NCBI RefSeq assembly: GCF_004664715.2
Contig: NC_051083.1
Location: 117,438,534 to 117,502,533, forward strand
DNA: 64,000 bases
Origin: Peromyscus leucopus
Taxonomy: Eukaryota; Chordata; Mammalia; Rodentia; Cricetidae
Reading direction: 5' to 3'
Positions 1 to 10,482 of the stretch are shown one piece after another. A program made the translations under genes and the position numbers. The notes under the pieces were generated by a model. That model searched no databases. It saw nothing but the letters and a program-made list of their open reading frames with translations, and was not told the origin of the DNA. Position 1 is the first letter of the stretch. Every line of letters begins with the position of its first letter.

Positions 1-900
1 CTACACTGGGCGCTCTGGCATAACTACTGCAGAGGGGCTGCAGGCTCGGGCACGCTGATTGGCTTCCCAGCAGCCGTCCCCTCTGACTGGCTCTGGGAGA
101 AGTTCCCCAGCCTCACTCCTCCTTCCTGCCTCCCATCGGCCTGCAGCCCGGAGGGCTTTTCCTTTTCGGCTTTTTGCAAGCTCTCCATCCTTCCTTGGAG
201 TGGGGTGGAGGTCTGCGGTCTAGGTACACATACACACACCCGCTTCGACCCTAGGCCTTCCCCCACCCTGATCCGGCTTCTTCTGGCCACCAGAGCCCAC
301 ACAAGGCTTTCTAAGCACAAAATCCATCTCCTTGTTCTGCTTTCTGAGGAGGCAGTCCTGGTAACCCTTTTCCCAAACAGCTCTGGCCGAGCTCTCAATG
401 CAAACCCACAAATAGTCACGTTCAGGAGCAGCTGGAGACCTCTGGATCTCACAGCCTGGCCCATCTTTGTACCTAAAAGATGGAAGCCCTTGTAGCTTGC
501 TGGGTTTGATTCAATAGAACCACACAAAGTAAAATATATTTATATAGATTTTAGGGCACTTGATCCCAGTGCCCAGGTGGATCCTATCGCCTGCAGGATA
601 GTCATGGGCGACCCTCATAAAGCAAAGTACAGCTGCTGAGAGTAACTCATTAGGAAATTATTTTACATATTAAATTCTTTAAGCCATAGATGGTCTGCTT
701 CATGCCTGGAGTAGAACCCTATTTGGAAGGTTTCCTGGATTCCAATCCCCATTTCTCTTACTTAATTCTCTCCAGTAGAAATACATTTCTTTGAGAATCA
801 GATACCTTTTTGAGAAGGAAAAGCATATAGTTGTTACCTACGTGCAACGAAGAAGGGATCATTTCATTGGATTGATTGATTCTCTTTGTGACTCCAGTCA
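1..900. other. Single-copy sequence, GC-richer at its left end
   Basis: No repeat or exon is recognised. Positions 1-500 contain about 13 CpG by eye, more than most of the window, and a CCAAT box on the minus strand (reverse of 'ctgattggc', near 54-62). This could be a weak regulatory region or the edge of something outside the window. Open frames here have no recognisable domain. 500-900 is AT-richer and featureless. Confidence 0.4.
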
Positions 901-921
901 TGTGCACACACAGAGAACAAC

Positions 922-966
922 CTTAGCCCAGTGTCTTGTACATAGTGGGAACTCAGTATTTCCATG
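922..966 (+). repeat. MIR/L2-like 3' end fragment
   Basis: The words 'cccagtgtcttgtacatag' followed by 'gggaactcagtattt' follow the end of MIR/L2 consensus (cagtgcctggcacatagtaggtgctcaata...). The piece is short and decayed, so the family is uncertain. Confidence 0.4.
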
Positions 967-1151
967 ATGAAAAGACTTTAATATCTCAGTGTGAACTAGC
1001 TTGTTGTCTGATTGTATTCTTTTTTTTTTTTTTTTTTTACTAGCCAGAAGTATGCTTGCAGAAATAGAAAGATAAACTAGACAGGAGAGAAAAAAGCCTG
1101 TGTCTTGAATATGTGGGCTGAGAAGACAAAGCAATATGAAGGTCACTGAGG

Positions 1152-1945
1152 AATTCATTCATTCAGGTCTTCATTTGTACATTCAGTAAAAAAAACATTG
1201 GCATTCCTACTATGTGCCAGACTTTGTGAGATGCAAACAGAAAACAGAGACACAAAAGTTATCCTGTAGTACCTGACCTCAGAGAGTTACAAACCTAATG
1301 GGGAGCCAAGGAAGCAAAATGTTAACACGTTATGTGTTAAGTGGGAAGATGGAGTTCTAAGGGTTGAGCGGATGGATCAGAGAAAGTGTCCCAGAAGAGC
1401 TGATAGCCTAAACTCGGACTTGAAAGCCCAGTAGGAGCTAAGGTGAGAAAAGATTGGGGGAAGGGTGCCCAGGCAAGGAAGCAGGCTGAACAAAGAGGAG
1501 AGGCCCTGGCATGGCCCATTTGGAGAGTGGGAGGTGCGAGTAATGATTTCAGGCTGAGGAGTTAAAAGAGCAAAGGCAGGAGGGAGAGGCAAGCAAGGGC
1601 CAGATTATGCAGTCTGGAAGGCTGCACGGGGAGTCTGGGGAAGCACTTAAGGAAATTGTAAGCATAGGGGTGACATGATCGTATTTGTCTTATTAAAAGA
1701 TCTCTGCAACAGTGTTTCAAAGAATGGTTTGAAAAGGGGGAAAGACTTTAACTGGAAGCAAGACCAGTTAAGAGACTGTGAAGCCAATACCAGCAAGAAA
1801 TGATAAAGGCCTGTGACAGAGGAGTTTGGGAAGGGGAAAAATGTCCTAGAGATATTTAGGAGATAGAATTAAAAGTGCATGTTGATCTAGTGCCTGTGGG
1901 GGTGGGGGAGAAGGAGTCAAGGACGGAGGGCTTATTGACCCCCCT
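1152..1945 (-). repeat. L2 LINE, 3' end, antisense
   Basis: On the minus strand this reads as the L2 3' region. It opens with attcattcattca, then 'ctactatgtgccagacttt', 'gggccagattatgcagtct', 'ggggtgacatgatcgtattt', 'gagatatttaggagataga' and 'gaaggagtcaaggacggag', in L2 order and spacing. L2 is an ancient mammalian CR1-like retrotransposon and this copy is inactive. Similarity to L2 explains the open frames seen here. Confidence 0.75.
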
Positions 1946-3144
1946 TTTTTTTCAACAAACATTGAGTGGTGCCTATGTTTCTGGCATTCTTCTCCTACTT
2001 CATAATTTCGCCTGGGGCTAGGCCTGCGCCTGCATTGAACATTTGACAAATGACATATCCACTTTAAAAGAAACACCAATTAAGAGTCCTAATTTGGCTG
2101 GTGAGTTTGATATGTTCCACCTGTGGAGCCCTGTGACCAAAGGGCAGATTGGAAGGCAAGCATTGATTGAATTTCATGACCTCGCAGAGGAAGACATGAC
2201 CTCCCATAAATTCATGATCTTCCAGAGCTCATGCAAGGAACTACAAAGGCAACAGTTGTTTTCAACTACTGGGTATTGAGTACCTGGAAAAAAAATGTGA
2301 CTGTGCCTCCTTTTTAATATGTGCTTTTTACACATAGCACGCTTTGTATAAACTAAAGCAGTGCTTCCCGAGCGAAGTGTGGCTCCCTGGAGTCAAGGCA
2401 GTGGACCCATGAACTTGGGTTTCTTGTCAAATACTTTATTTCAGTGGGTTACAAACTAGACATACAATCAGTGCATTCGTCTCATGAATTTTGTCAAGAT
2501 AAAGCTAGGTGCCCAGTTCAGTCAAATATGAGCTAGTTTGAAGAAAACATTAAATAGTGCTGGAAATATGAAGACTGAGTAGGGTTGTATGTGGATGCCT
2601 AGGATTTGAGCTAAGGCAGGGGACAGACTGCCCCTGAGGTTGGAGAACTATTTCTTTAGCCTAGAAGTTTCTGATCCCACTCCAAGCACCTACTTCAGAG
2701 CTTTTAGCCAAGCTAAGGGAAGAGTTTTGTTTAAATAGAAAAAAAAAAATCGTCCTCGATAAAGGAACCCTTCCATTTTTATAAGTGCCTCTCAAAGGCT
2801 TCTCACCTTCCAGTCCCCCAAGTGATGACTCTCACAGTGGAATTTCAGGCACTGAAATGGACGTTGTGGGCTAGGCTTCTTTGTCAGAAACACTTGCAGA
2901 AATGTCACAGGCAGCCGTCCCCACTGCTTAGTCAGTGTTGAAAAAGTTTACTCCGGATAACCTTTAGCCAGGGGCTGGGGAATGTGAATGGTGGTAAAAC
3001 ACTGGCCTAGCTTGCACAAGGTCTTGCTTTACGAAACAAGAAAAAAAGGACATTAATATACTAATGTTTAGAATCCCTTACATTATTATATTTATGATAC
3101 GGCATGCTCCAGAGACAGGCAATTATTAAGGTAGAGTTTCCTAG
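1946..3144. other. Unique sequence without a gene
   Basis: No exon, SINE or LINE is recognised. Near 2361-2420 the words 'cagtgcttcccgagcgaag' and 'gtggctccctgga' faintly resemble a hAT (MER5-like) end, too weak to call. A short A tract lies near 2741. Confidence 0.4.
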
Positions 3145-3146
3145 TA

Positions 3147-3273
3147 AGGAAAGGCAGAGCATGTGTGTTTATAGTCCCAGCCTCTCCACGGGCTGAGGTG
3201 GAAGTATGGTTGAGCCCAGGTGTTCAGGACCAGCCAGGGAAACACAGTAAGACCTTGTCTCAAAAACAATAAA
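3147..3273 (+). repeat. Old B1 (PB1-like) SINE
   Basis: Follows a B1/7SL-derived monomer: '...tttatagtcccagcctctc', 'gggctgaggtgga', 'gagcccaggtgttcagga', 'ccagcc', ending 'gaccttgtctcaaaaac'. It is strongly diverged, consistent with a proto-B1 copy. Confidence 0.6.
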
Positions 3274-4847
3274 CAGAAAACTTGTGCATGTGGTGGTGGT
3301 GGGGGGGCACAAAAACACTCTTTTCTCTTTTACATAAGCAACTGTCTTACCTCATGCAAGACAAGCTCCCTTCTCCATGTTCGTCTTTGTCAGCGATTCC
3401 TCTGAACTCTTCAGCGAGAGAAGCAGAGAGATAGAAAATCAGTGTGGAGATACAAAAGAACATGCCGATTGAAACAGTGTTCACTTTTGACAATAATGGC
3501 TCTGTGCTCGCAGGCCCAGTTGAAAGTGTTTAGATAGCATGGCTGGACCTCCTTCCCCCTCCTTTGGACCCTGGGGGAAGGCTATCTAGCATAGCAAGCC
3601 CAGAAGAACTTTTCTTCACCTTTTGCTCCTGGCCTCCAGTTTGAAAGAATTCGAGAATTCCCAGCTGTAGCCGGCAGCTATTATCTCGCAGGGAGGAGAG
3701 TCTGGTTCCATGGCTCCAAAAGCAGCATAAATCAAGTTCTCTGGGAGAGGGTTAAGGAAGGGTGTTCAGCAGCTGCCGCCATGGGAGGAGTACGCGCACA
3801 GCCATGCACACACGCACAGCCATGCACATGGCCACACGCACACATTATTTGTCTTGGGCCCAGTTCCTTTGCACCCCCCAGGTGAAGTTCCCTTCCAGTC
3901 CCTCTCAGGTACACATTCACTCCCAAGCTTGCTATCAGAGAAGGAACTTTAAAGCTCTTTGGATCTCAGTGTATCTGGCTGATAGGATATAATGGGGCTG
4001 CCCACCCAGGGGCACAAGTATTTCAACAGGGATCAAAGCTTTAAACCAGAGGAACAGAGCTCTAAAAAATGCTGGAATTCCAGGCATCCGCCAGTAGGAA
4101 GGGAGTGTTTAAACTGAGGGGCAATGAGGCCTTTTTTGGTGCACCTGAAATCACATCTTGTAGACAGTTGCTTATATGTCAGGCTGCTTGCTGCTCACAG
4201 TCAACACCTCCTGAGCCACACCTCTGAGCTAGATGGCACACAGCCACTTTGTCTCCTCTTCTCCTGCAGTGTATGAGTCCTTTGTGGGGCAGAGGGAAGG
4301 GGAGGCGCCAGGCACACTGATCCCAATTCTCCCAAATGTATAAGCTATGATCAGAGGATGAATTATAGTCCTTTGGGAAAGAGTGTTCATTCATCCATCC
4401 CAGCCAGCAGGCCAGTGCAATGTAAATGGTAACTTTGTAAGTTGAAAGACTTAAAGTCATTCTGAAAATTGCATAATAATCTCTGGCAGAATTGGACTCC
4501 GTGTGGATGGAAAATTAATACATGTGACTGAGATCCTTGCATTGTGAGTTGTGGATGGATAGCCTCTCCTCAGACTGGGGACTATGCTCTGCCCTCACTA
4601 AATCCACAAAATATACTGAGCTTCTTATAAGTTAGCATCTAAGTCTTGAAAATAAAACTGAAATTTCTGTTTGCGGTATCACGTTGATTACTACAACTAA
4701 AATGTTTCTATTCTGTCTTTGTTTGCATAAAGGAATATTGATCTTGATTCCTAACCTATCTCTTCATGCCTTTAGTCTATTGATTTTTTTTAATTAGACA
4801 GCTATACTGTATGAATTTCTAGCATTTTGTGGCTTCTACACAGGAGT

Positions 4848-4848
<1 letters not shown>
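3274..4848. other. Unique sequence without a gene
   Basis: Contains a small G-rich run near 3291-3308 and a degenerate CA-rich stretch at 3799-3845. A good Kozak context (gccgccatgg, near 3776) precedes an open frame of only about 36 codons that runs into the CA-rich stretch. No exon is supported. Confidence 0.4.
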
Positions 4849-4901
<53 letters not shown>

Positions 4902-4911
4902 CGCGCGCGCG
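4849..4911. repeat. (GT)n(GC)n microsatellite
   Basis: About 22 GT units run directly into about nine GC units. Alternating purine-pyrimidine of this kind can adopt Z-DNA. No SINE borders it. Confidence 0.95.
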
Positions 4912-5375
4912 AATATTTGAGTGGTTTGTAGTTTGGCAATTGAAAGCATGGTAGCAGTAAGTTCAAATACTAGTATTGCCCAAGGCATAGCTTTATATGC
5001 TGCGTGGCAATTCCTACACGCTTTATTTTGCTTTAAATTACTATGGGGCAAAATTTACAATGGTTCAGGCATGCAATATTTGTATCTTAATGCTTGTTTC
5101 ATAGATTTGTCAAGTAATTTCAGTGTATTTTTCCCTGGGTCTTTAGTCTCTAAAATCTGGTTCTCCAAAAAGCCACCTGGCATTTAAAAGTTTAATTTCT
5201 TAACAAGTTTGCTCCCTCCCATGTCCTTTTCTTAGTCCCTGACACATAGAGGAAGACATCAAGAGCTACCACCATAGACAGCAAAAAGTACTTTTAATAA
5301 TGTTTCCCATCCCACATCCCAAGTCACATTCACAATATTTAGTCTCGGGGGAGATTTTCAAAGTAGCATATCATG
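4912..5375. other. Unique sequence without a gene
   Basis: AT-rich DNA between the microsatellite and the B3 element. Short open frames here have no recognisable domain. Confidence 0.35.
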
Positions 5376-5567
5376 AGTCCAGAAAAATGGTTCAGCAGGT
5401 AAAGGCAGTTGCCTCCAAACCTGGTAATCTAAGTTTGTTCCCTGAGACCCACATGATGGTAAGAGTGAACCAACTCTCACGAGTTGTCCTCTGACCTTGA
5501 TATATGTGCTGAGATGCACAGATGCCCCCACACATAAAAGTATACATACACAAAAATAAATAAATGT
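5376..5567 (+). repeat. B3 SINE (B2 superfamily)
   Basis: Shows the B3 order: 'atggttcagcaggtaaag', 'gagacccacatgatgg', 'caactctcacgagttgtcc', 'tctgacctt', then a CA/AAATAAATAAAT tail. The tRNA-derived head is diverged. Confidence 0.8.
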
Positions 5568-5965
5568 TTCTTTAAAGCAGCATATTATAGGACATGGTAT
5601 TTTTAGCACCACACCTAACTCCAGTTTTCATGAAGGTTATCCATTAGAAACTGTGTTATTTGGAGCTAAAGGAGGTCCCATACTCTCCCAACCAGGCCCA
5701 GGCTCCACTTGCTGCCAATACTTGAAGGAAACTCTCTGCTTGCCACATAGTGAAGCAAACACATGCTTACTTTGTATCTTCAATATAACTTGAGCCCTTT
5801 AGATGAACTGAAGTTCATCCAATTCTCTGTTTTTCCTCTAATCCAGTGCTACCCAAAGTAAACTCCAAGTACTTGTACTGGTTTTGTGCACTGTTACTGC
5901 TAGTCTGTAATGCATTTAGGTACAAAAGTTTAGAGTCCGTGGTGAAAATCTTTATTTTATTTGAT

Positions 5966-6090
5966 TTTACTTTTGAGTCTAGACTGACCTCAAACTCGGT
6001 ATGCAGTCGAGGCTGACTTCACACTCCTGATCCTTCTACCTCAACCTCCCAAGTTCTGGTACTACAGCTGTGCACCACCACACCCAGATC
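5966..6090 (-). repeat. Old B1 SINE, antisense
   Basis: Minus-strand B1: 'ttttgagtctagactgacc', 'tcaaactc', 'acctcaacctcccaagttc', 'gtgcaccaccacaccca'. Its divergence suggests an early B1 subfamily. Confidence 0.7.
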
Positions 6091-6975
6091 AATGTTGAAT
6101 AGTATGTTGATATTGCTGCACTTATAAGCACATGACAAGTCAGCTCCACTGATGAGTCTAATAATTGTTTGAAATGCCCGTATGCTTTGGATTACTTTTT
6201 TGTTTTACTTTCCCAAACTACTTGTTCACCTCAGTTAGAAAAGTAATAAGGATAAAGTGATCCTTCAGTACAGGGACTGCAAAGTACTGTGTATTGCCCC
6301 AGTATGCACAATACTTGGGCCCATGGTCATCATTTCATAAATATTTTTTAATGAAGCCCTGTGCTGTTTTCCTTTACAAAAGAAGACCACATCTCTTCTT
6401 ATGGAGGATTCCTGTTGATATCCCAACACAGGAAACTTTCCCTATAATAGGTAGTTCTATTTCTAAAAGATCTTTCTTCTAAATTATCACATAAGAATAA
6501 TGCCCTTTGGCTCACTTCAAGAAATTCTAGGAAGAAGGGAAATATGGGTTGTGTGAGATCTTGCTTTTCAGAAGATCTTGCTGTAAATTATGAACTCCTT
6601 TGCCTTCACATTTTATTTTTATCAATTATTTCTCCCATAATTTATATCACAAATTCTGTTATAAATGAAAGAGACGCTAGCCTGTGTACCGAAAAGCAAC
6701 TCCTTAAAGCAAGATGATAAGATCCAGAGGGAAGGGCTGCTTCCCTGGAATGCCTTCATCTCATTCATCCTCACTACTTGTCAGAAGCGTAGCAAGTCCC
6801 CTTCCATAAATAAATTGCATGTCATTCCTCACAAGATTTACACTCCTTTGGATGTCTCTAGTCCTTCTCTAACTCCTGGTAAACTGGCGGTTAACACCAG
6901 ATGGTGGTTTGTCAGCAGCTTTTTGTCTGGTACTGTTTGAAGTAGGTTAATAAGAACATAGCCTGTTTTCCCAAA
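6091..6975. other. Unique sequence without a gene
   Basis: AT-rich, with no recognisable repeat or exon. The open frames are short and lack known motifs. Confidence 0.35.
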
Positions 6976-7100
6976 CACACTGGAGGAATTCAAAGAGCAG
7001 AAGCGAACAGACTTGGTTTCTAGTCCATGTTCTGTCCCCCTAAACATGGTAACCTGGGAGTCAGGAACTGTATCTTCCTTAACTGGAAATTGAAGCTTGT
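6976..7100 (+). repeat. MIR fragment
   Basis: 'caaagagcag...acttggtttctagtccatg' followed by 'ctaaacatggtaacctggg' follows MIR core order (gagtctggagccagactgcc...tgtgaccttggg). Strongly decayed. Confidence 0.4.
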
Positions 7101-7149
7101 AGGCTGCATGCTCTCTGGGGTTCTTTCTACCTCTAACCATCTGTGTTCT

Positions 7150-7262
7150 CATGCCTGGGAACTCCTTCAGGGAGAGAATAGTACACATCTGTATCCAGCA
7201 TCTGAAACAATATCCAGAGTATAGGAAGACCTCAGTACATATTGTTGAATGTGTGACTAAAT
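7150..7262 (+). repeat. L2 3' end fragment
   Basis: 'aactccttcagggagagaa', 'catctgtatccagcatct', 'cctcagtacatattgttga' and 'atgtgtgac' follow the extreme 3' end of L2 (ctccatgagggcagggacc...gctcaataaatatttgttgaatg). Confidence 0.6.
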
Positions 7263-7496
7263 GTATCCCTCATAACACAAACTCAGCAATAACTCCACAG
7301 GGAATCCTCAGGAAATATTTGTCAGTGGATCAGTGTTTTCCTTAATTGAAGGACTACATAACAACATTAAAAATCTCAATAATTTCCTAATGAGCAGGAG
7401 AGGAGGTTTGTTGTAAACAGTCTTGAAAGAATGGGGTTATAAACAGACATACTTCCATTGCATTTCTTCGTACCAGAAATCTAAATCAGAGATTTT

Positions 7497-7640
7497 TATT
7501 TTTAGACATAGACTCACTATGTAGCTCCAGCTGGTTTCAAACTCATTACAAAGCACAGTGTAGCCTAAAGCTAGGTATCCTCCTGCCTCTACCTATAAGT
7601 GCTAGGCTTATAGGCATGCTCTATTATGCCTCCTGGCCCA
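7497..7640 (-). repeat. Old B1 SINE, antisense
   Basis: Minus-strand B1 skeleton: 'agactcactatgtagctcc', 'agctggtttcaaactcatt', 'cctcctgcctctacctata', 'agtgctaggcttatagg'. Diverged. Confidence 0.65.
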
Positions 7641-8307
7641 AATCAGAGATTTTTTAAATTAACTTATTAAAATGTTTAAACAACTGAGGCTTTGATATTT
7701 GCTCTTTAAGATTGTAAAGCACTAAAGGTAATAGATCATGTTTATCTAAAACTCACTGTGTGGAGGTCTGATTATTAAAGTGTTTGGAAATGAAGATAGT
7801 AAACTCTTCAGAAGGTTCATTATTAGTTTTGCTTATTGAGAAACCTATGTCAATCCCTTATATGGAAATATTTCATGAATGAATTGCATGTTTCTGTGCT
7901 TCTGTAAACACAGTACATGAAATCTAATCTAACCTGTCCTTGATGCTCTGTTATATCATATTCAGCCTTTGAATGATGTTGTAAATATATAGCATTGAAG
8001 AGACATTGAGCTGGAGCTATACTGAGCATGCTACACATTATAAAATTGGATTTCTTTTTAAAAAACTAAATCCTACATACTGATATTCCTAGTCCTCTTT
8101 AGTGTGTGATATGTAATGTACAGATTCACTTCCTGCTGTCTGTGTTTACTTTTACCAACTGCAATTCTGGAATCAAAGACTACCATAGTTCCTCCTCTGT
8201 TGTCCCTTTCCTTTCAACTTCAACCTCCCAGTTAATTTCAACTCACCCTCCAGTTAACTTGCTTTAACTTATGGTGCAACACATTGATCCAAAAGGCATG
8301 ACAATGT
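7641..8307. other. Unique sequence without a gene
   Basis: AT-rich, with no recognised repeat or exon. Confidence 0.35.
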
Positions 8308-8452
8308 TATGGAATGGGACTAAGTCTCAGGAGCAGGGAGTCCTGGGTCCCAATTCCAGCTCTGTTACTCTCTAGTTGGGTGACCTTGGCCAGCTAGACC
8401 TTATCTGGCTCAGCCTTAACTTTACAAAATAAGGATTAAAACAACTTAAATT
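8308..8452 (+). repeat. MIR SINE
   Basis: Clear MIR order: 'gggtcccaattccagctct', 'gttactctctagttggg', 'tgaccttggccagct', 'aactttacaaaataaggat'. This tRNA-derived SINE is shared by all mammals. Confidence 0.8.
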
Positions 8453-8598
8453 TCTAAGGATAGCAGGAGTTAGAAGTTGGAAACATGCACCCTGCTGTTG
8501 GTGCAGCAGCTATGAAAAACAGTATGGCAGTTCTTGGAGCAACTAAAAATAGAGCTAGAGCCTTCACCCATATGTGGTTGTTTATCCAAAAGAATTCT

Positions 8599-8672
8599 CC
8601 AGGCCTCGTGGCATGCATTTATAATCCCAATACCTGGAAGCCTGAAGTCAGAGGCTTCCATCTGAACTGCAG

Positions 8673-8673
<1 letters not shown>
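8599..8673 (+). repeat. Truncated B1 SINE inside the L1
   Basis: 'ccaggcctcgtggcatgca', 'tttataatcccaatacct', 'ggaagcctgaagtcagaggc' match the 5' half of B1. It ends directly in the CA microsatellite. Confidence 0.6.

Positions 8674-8722
<49 letters not shown>
8674..8722. repeat. (AC)n microsatellite
   Basis: About 24 uninterrupted AC units join the truncated B1 to the rest of the L1 end. Confidence 0.95.
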
Positions 8723-8724
<2 letters not shown>

Positions 8725-9479
8725 ATAGGCAGATATCCACACATAAAAAATGTGCATTTTATTTTTCAAAAAAACTGGATTCTAAAGAGATATATGCACT
8801 CCCATGTTTATTAGAGCATTGTTCTTAGTGGAAAAGTTAGGGAAATGACATAGAGTAACATCTGCTGATGAATGTATAAAGAATAATATGTATGTGATAA
8901 AGAAAAAAAATAGATGAACCTTAAGGACATTGTGCTATTTAAAATAAAGAAGACTACGGGAGAAATAGCACATGATTCCACTTGCATGACACATCTAAAA
9001 TAGTCAAATATGCACAGACTCATAGAGTAGAACCAGAGTTGCCAAGGGCTAAGAAGAAAGGACAACAAGGTAGTTTCAGTCAAACAAGATAAACAAGCTC
9101 TGGAGATCTGTTATACAACATTGTACATATATTTAGCACTAGTATATTGTACACTTACAGTTCTGTTAAGAGAGCAGTGCTTGTATCAAGTGTTGTTAGC
9201 ACAATAAAGAAAATGTAACCTTGATCACTGAATGGAAGACACACAAGTTCATATGATAGCTCAACACAGCACAAATGATACACTCACTATAGGTGGCAGG
9301 TATACTTGTGTTCACTAGAAAATTCTTTCCATTTCTTTATAAGCTATACAAATATAACCTTTCAAGAGCTTTAAAGTAGGAGTAGTGAAGGGCAGTGGGA
9401 AGGGGGAATGAATAAGAACAAAGCATAATAACATGTATTACGAATATGCCACAGTGAAATCCATTACTTATTGCTAACC

Positions 9480-9655
9480 CTAAAAATTGATTTTTAACAA
9501 TTTTATATATTTTTTTTGAAATTGCAACATAATTACATCATTTTCCCCCCTTCCCTTTCCACCTTCCAAACTTTCCTATGTTATCACCTTTTTTCTCTTT
9601 CAAATTCATGGCCTCTTTTTCTTTAATTGTTGTTACAGATGAGTGCGCGCGCGCG

Positions 9656-9688
<33 letters not shown>

Positions 9689-9886
9689 TGCTGAATACAC
9701 AAACATAACCTACTCAGTTTTTGTTTGTATAATATTACATGTCTGTGTACATTTTTAGGGCTGACCATTTGGCACTAGACAACCAATTGGTGCGCTCTTC
9801 CCTGGGGAAGACTATTTTTTCCTTCTCTTAGCATTCCTTAGTTGCTATAGTTCTTTGTACAGGCTTAAGAGAAAACATTATTTTAA
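9480..9886 (-). repeat. Rodent L1 (Lx-type) 3' UTR, antisense
   Basis: The segments 'ttcaaattcatggcctctt', 'agggctgaccatttggca', 'gacaaccaattggtgcgct', 'cttccctggggaagacta' and 'agcattccttagttgct' are the familiar 3' UTR of rodent L1, read on the minus strand. A (GC)n(AC)n microsatellite interrupts it. No ORF is present. Confidence 0.8.
9644..9688. repeat. (GC)n(AC)n microsatellite
   Basis: About ten GC units followed by about 13 AC units, inside the L1 3' UTR. Together with 4849-4911 it is one of two alternating tracts here that switch between CG-type and CA-type steps. Confidence 0.95.
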
Positions 9887-10167
9887 GGAGCAGGAGAGAT
9901 GGCTCAGCAGTTAAGAGCAACACATACTGCTCTAGCGAGGACCAGAGTTCAATTCCCAGCACTCACATTGGGTGGTTCACAACCTCTTGTAATTTCAATT
10001 CCAGAAGATCCAATGTCCTCTTGTTAATTCCAGAGGTTTAAAGGTTTAATCAAAACAGGAATGAAGCTTGTTTGTCTTTACTATAAGATGACTTTTCAGC
10101 CTAAGATAGAGGCAGGCTGGTTCTTTACTTTGTGGGCACTGCTCTCACATGCACAAACCCGCACTCA

Positions 10168-10206
<39 letters not shown>

Positions 10207-10241
10207 ACACATATATATAATTAAAAATAAACTAAACTTCT
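9887..10241 (+). repeat. B2 SINE split by a 100-bp insertion
   Basis: The B2 head runs 9887-10020 ('gagatggctcagcagttaag', 'agagttcaattcccagcac', 'gatccaatgtcctc'). It resumes at 10121 ('tgtgggcactgctctcac', 'atgcacaaacccgcactcag') and ends in a CA tract and A-rich tail. The 100 bases between (10021-10120) are not B2. Confidence 0.8.
10170..10219. repeat. (AC)n tract in B2 tail
   Basis: CA-rich run with a short AT run at its end, continuous with the 3' part of the B2. Confidence 0.9.
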
Positions 10242-10394
10242 TTAAAGACTTTAAGAAGACTGAAGATAAGTAGGTAATGTGTGTGTAGCACAGTTTAGCT
10301 CTTCACATTAAGGTTTAAGGCTAGAACTTTGAAAAGTTGGTTAATCTAGGTTTGTTTTTACAAACATTGCTACCCCTATTATTTTTTTATTATT

Positions 10395-10482
10395 CATTTG
10401 TTACCCACAGTTATTGAGCAGTCATCATGTAGTAAGCCTTGGTGGTACAGAGATGAGGGCCAAATTCATGTCCTCGTGTTCC
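10395..10482 (-). repeat. L2 3' end fragment, antisense
   Basis: 'attgagcagtcatcatgtag', 'taagccttggtggtacagag' and 'atgagggccaaattcatgtc' follow the L2 3' end read in reverse. Confidence 0.5.

Larger units (their letters stand above)
8486..9222 (+). repeat. Old L1 (L1M-type) 3' end
   Basis: Resembles the 3' end of old mammalian L1: 'gagcattgttcttagtgga', 'ctgatgaatgtataaagaa', 'agatgaaccttaaggacat', 'tgattccacttgcatgaca', 'ccagagttgccaagggcta' and 'tattgtacactta'. A B1-like piece with a CA tract is inserted at about 8599-8722. Non-coding remnant. Confidence 0.75.

Noticed and set aside
2361..2420. A hAT (MER5-like) transposon end
   Set aside because: Only a few words agree; the match is too short to support a call.
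3776..3890. Perfect Kozak start (gccgccatgg) at 3776
   Set aside because: The open frame is only about 36 codons and mostly encodes the CA-rich stretch. No signal of an exon.
5838..5935. A hAT-like fragment starting 'ccagtgctacccaaagt'
   Set aside because: Only the end motif agrees with hAT elements; the remainder does not match any family I can recall.
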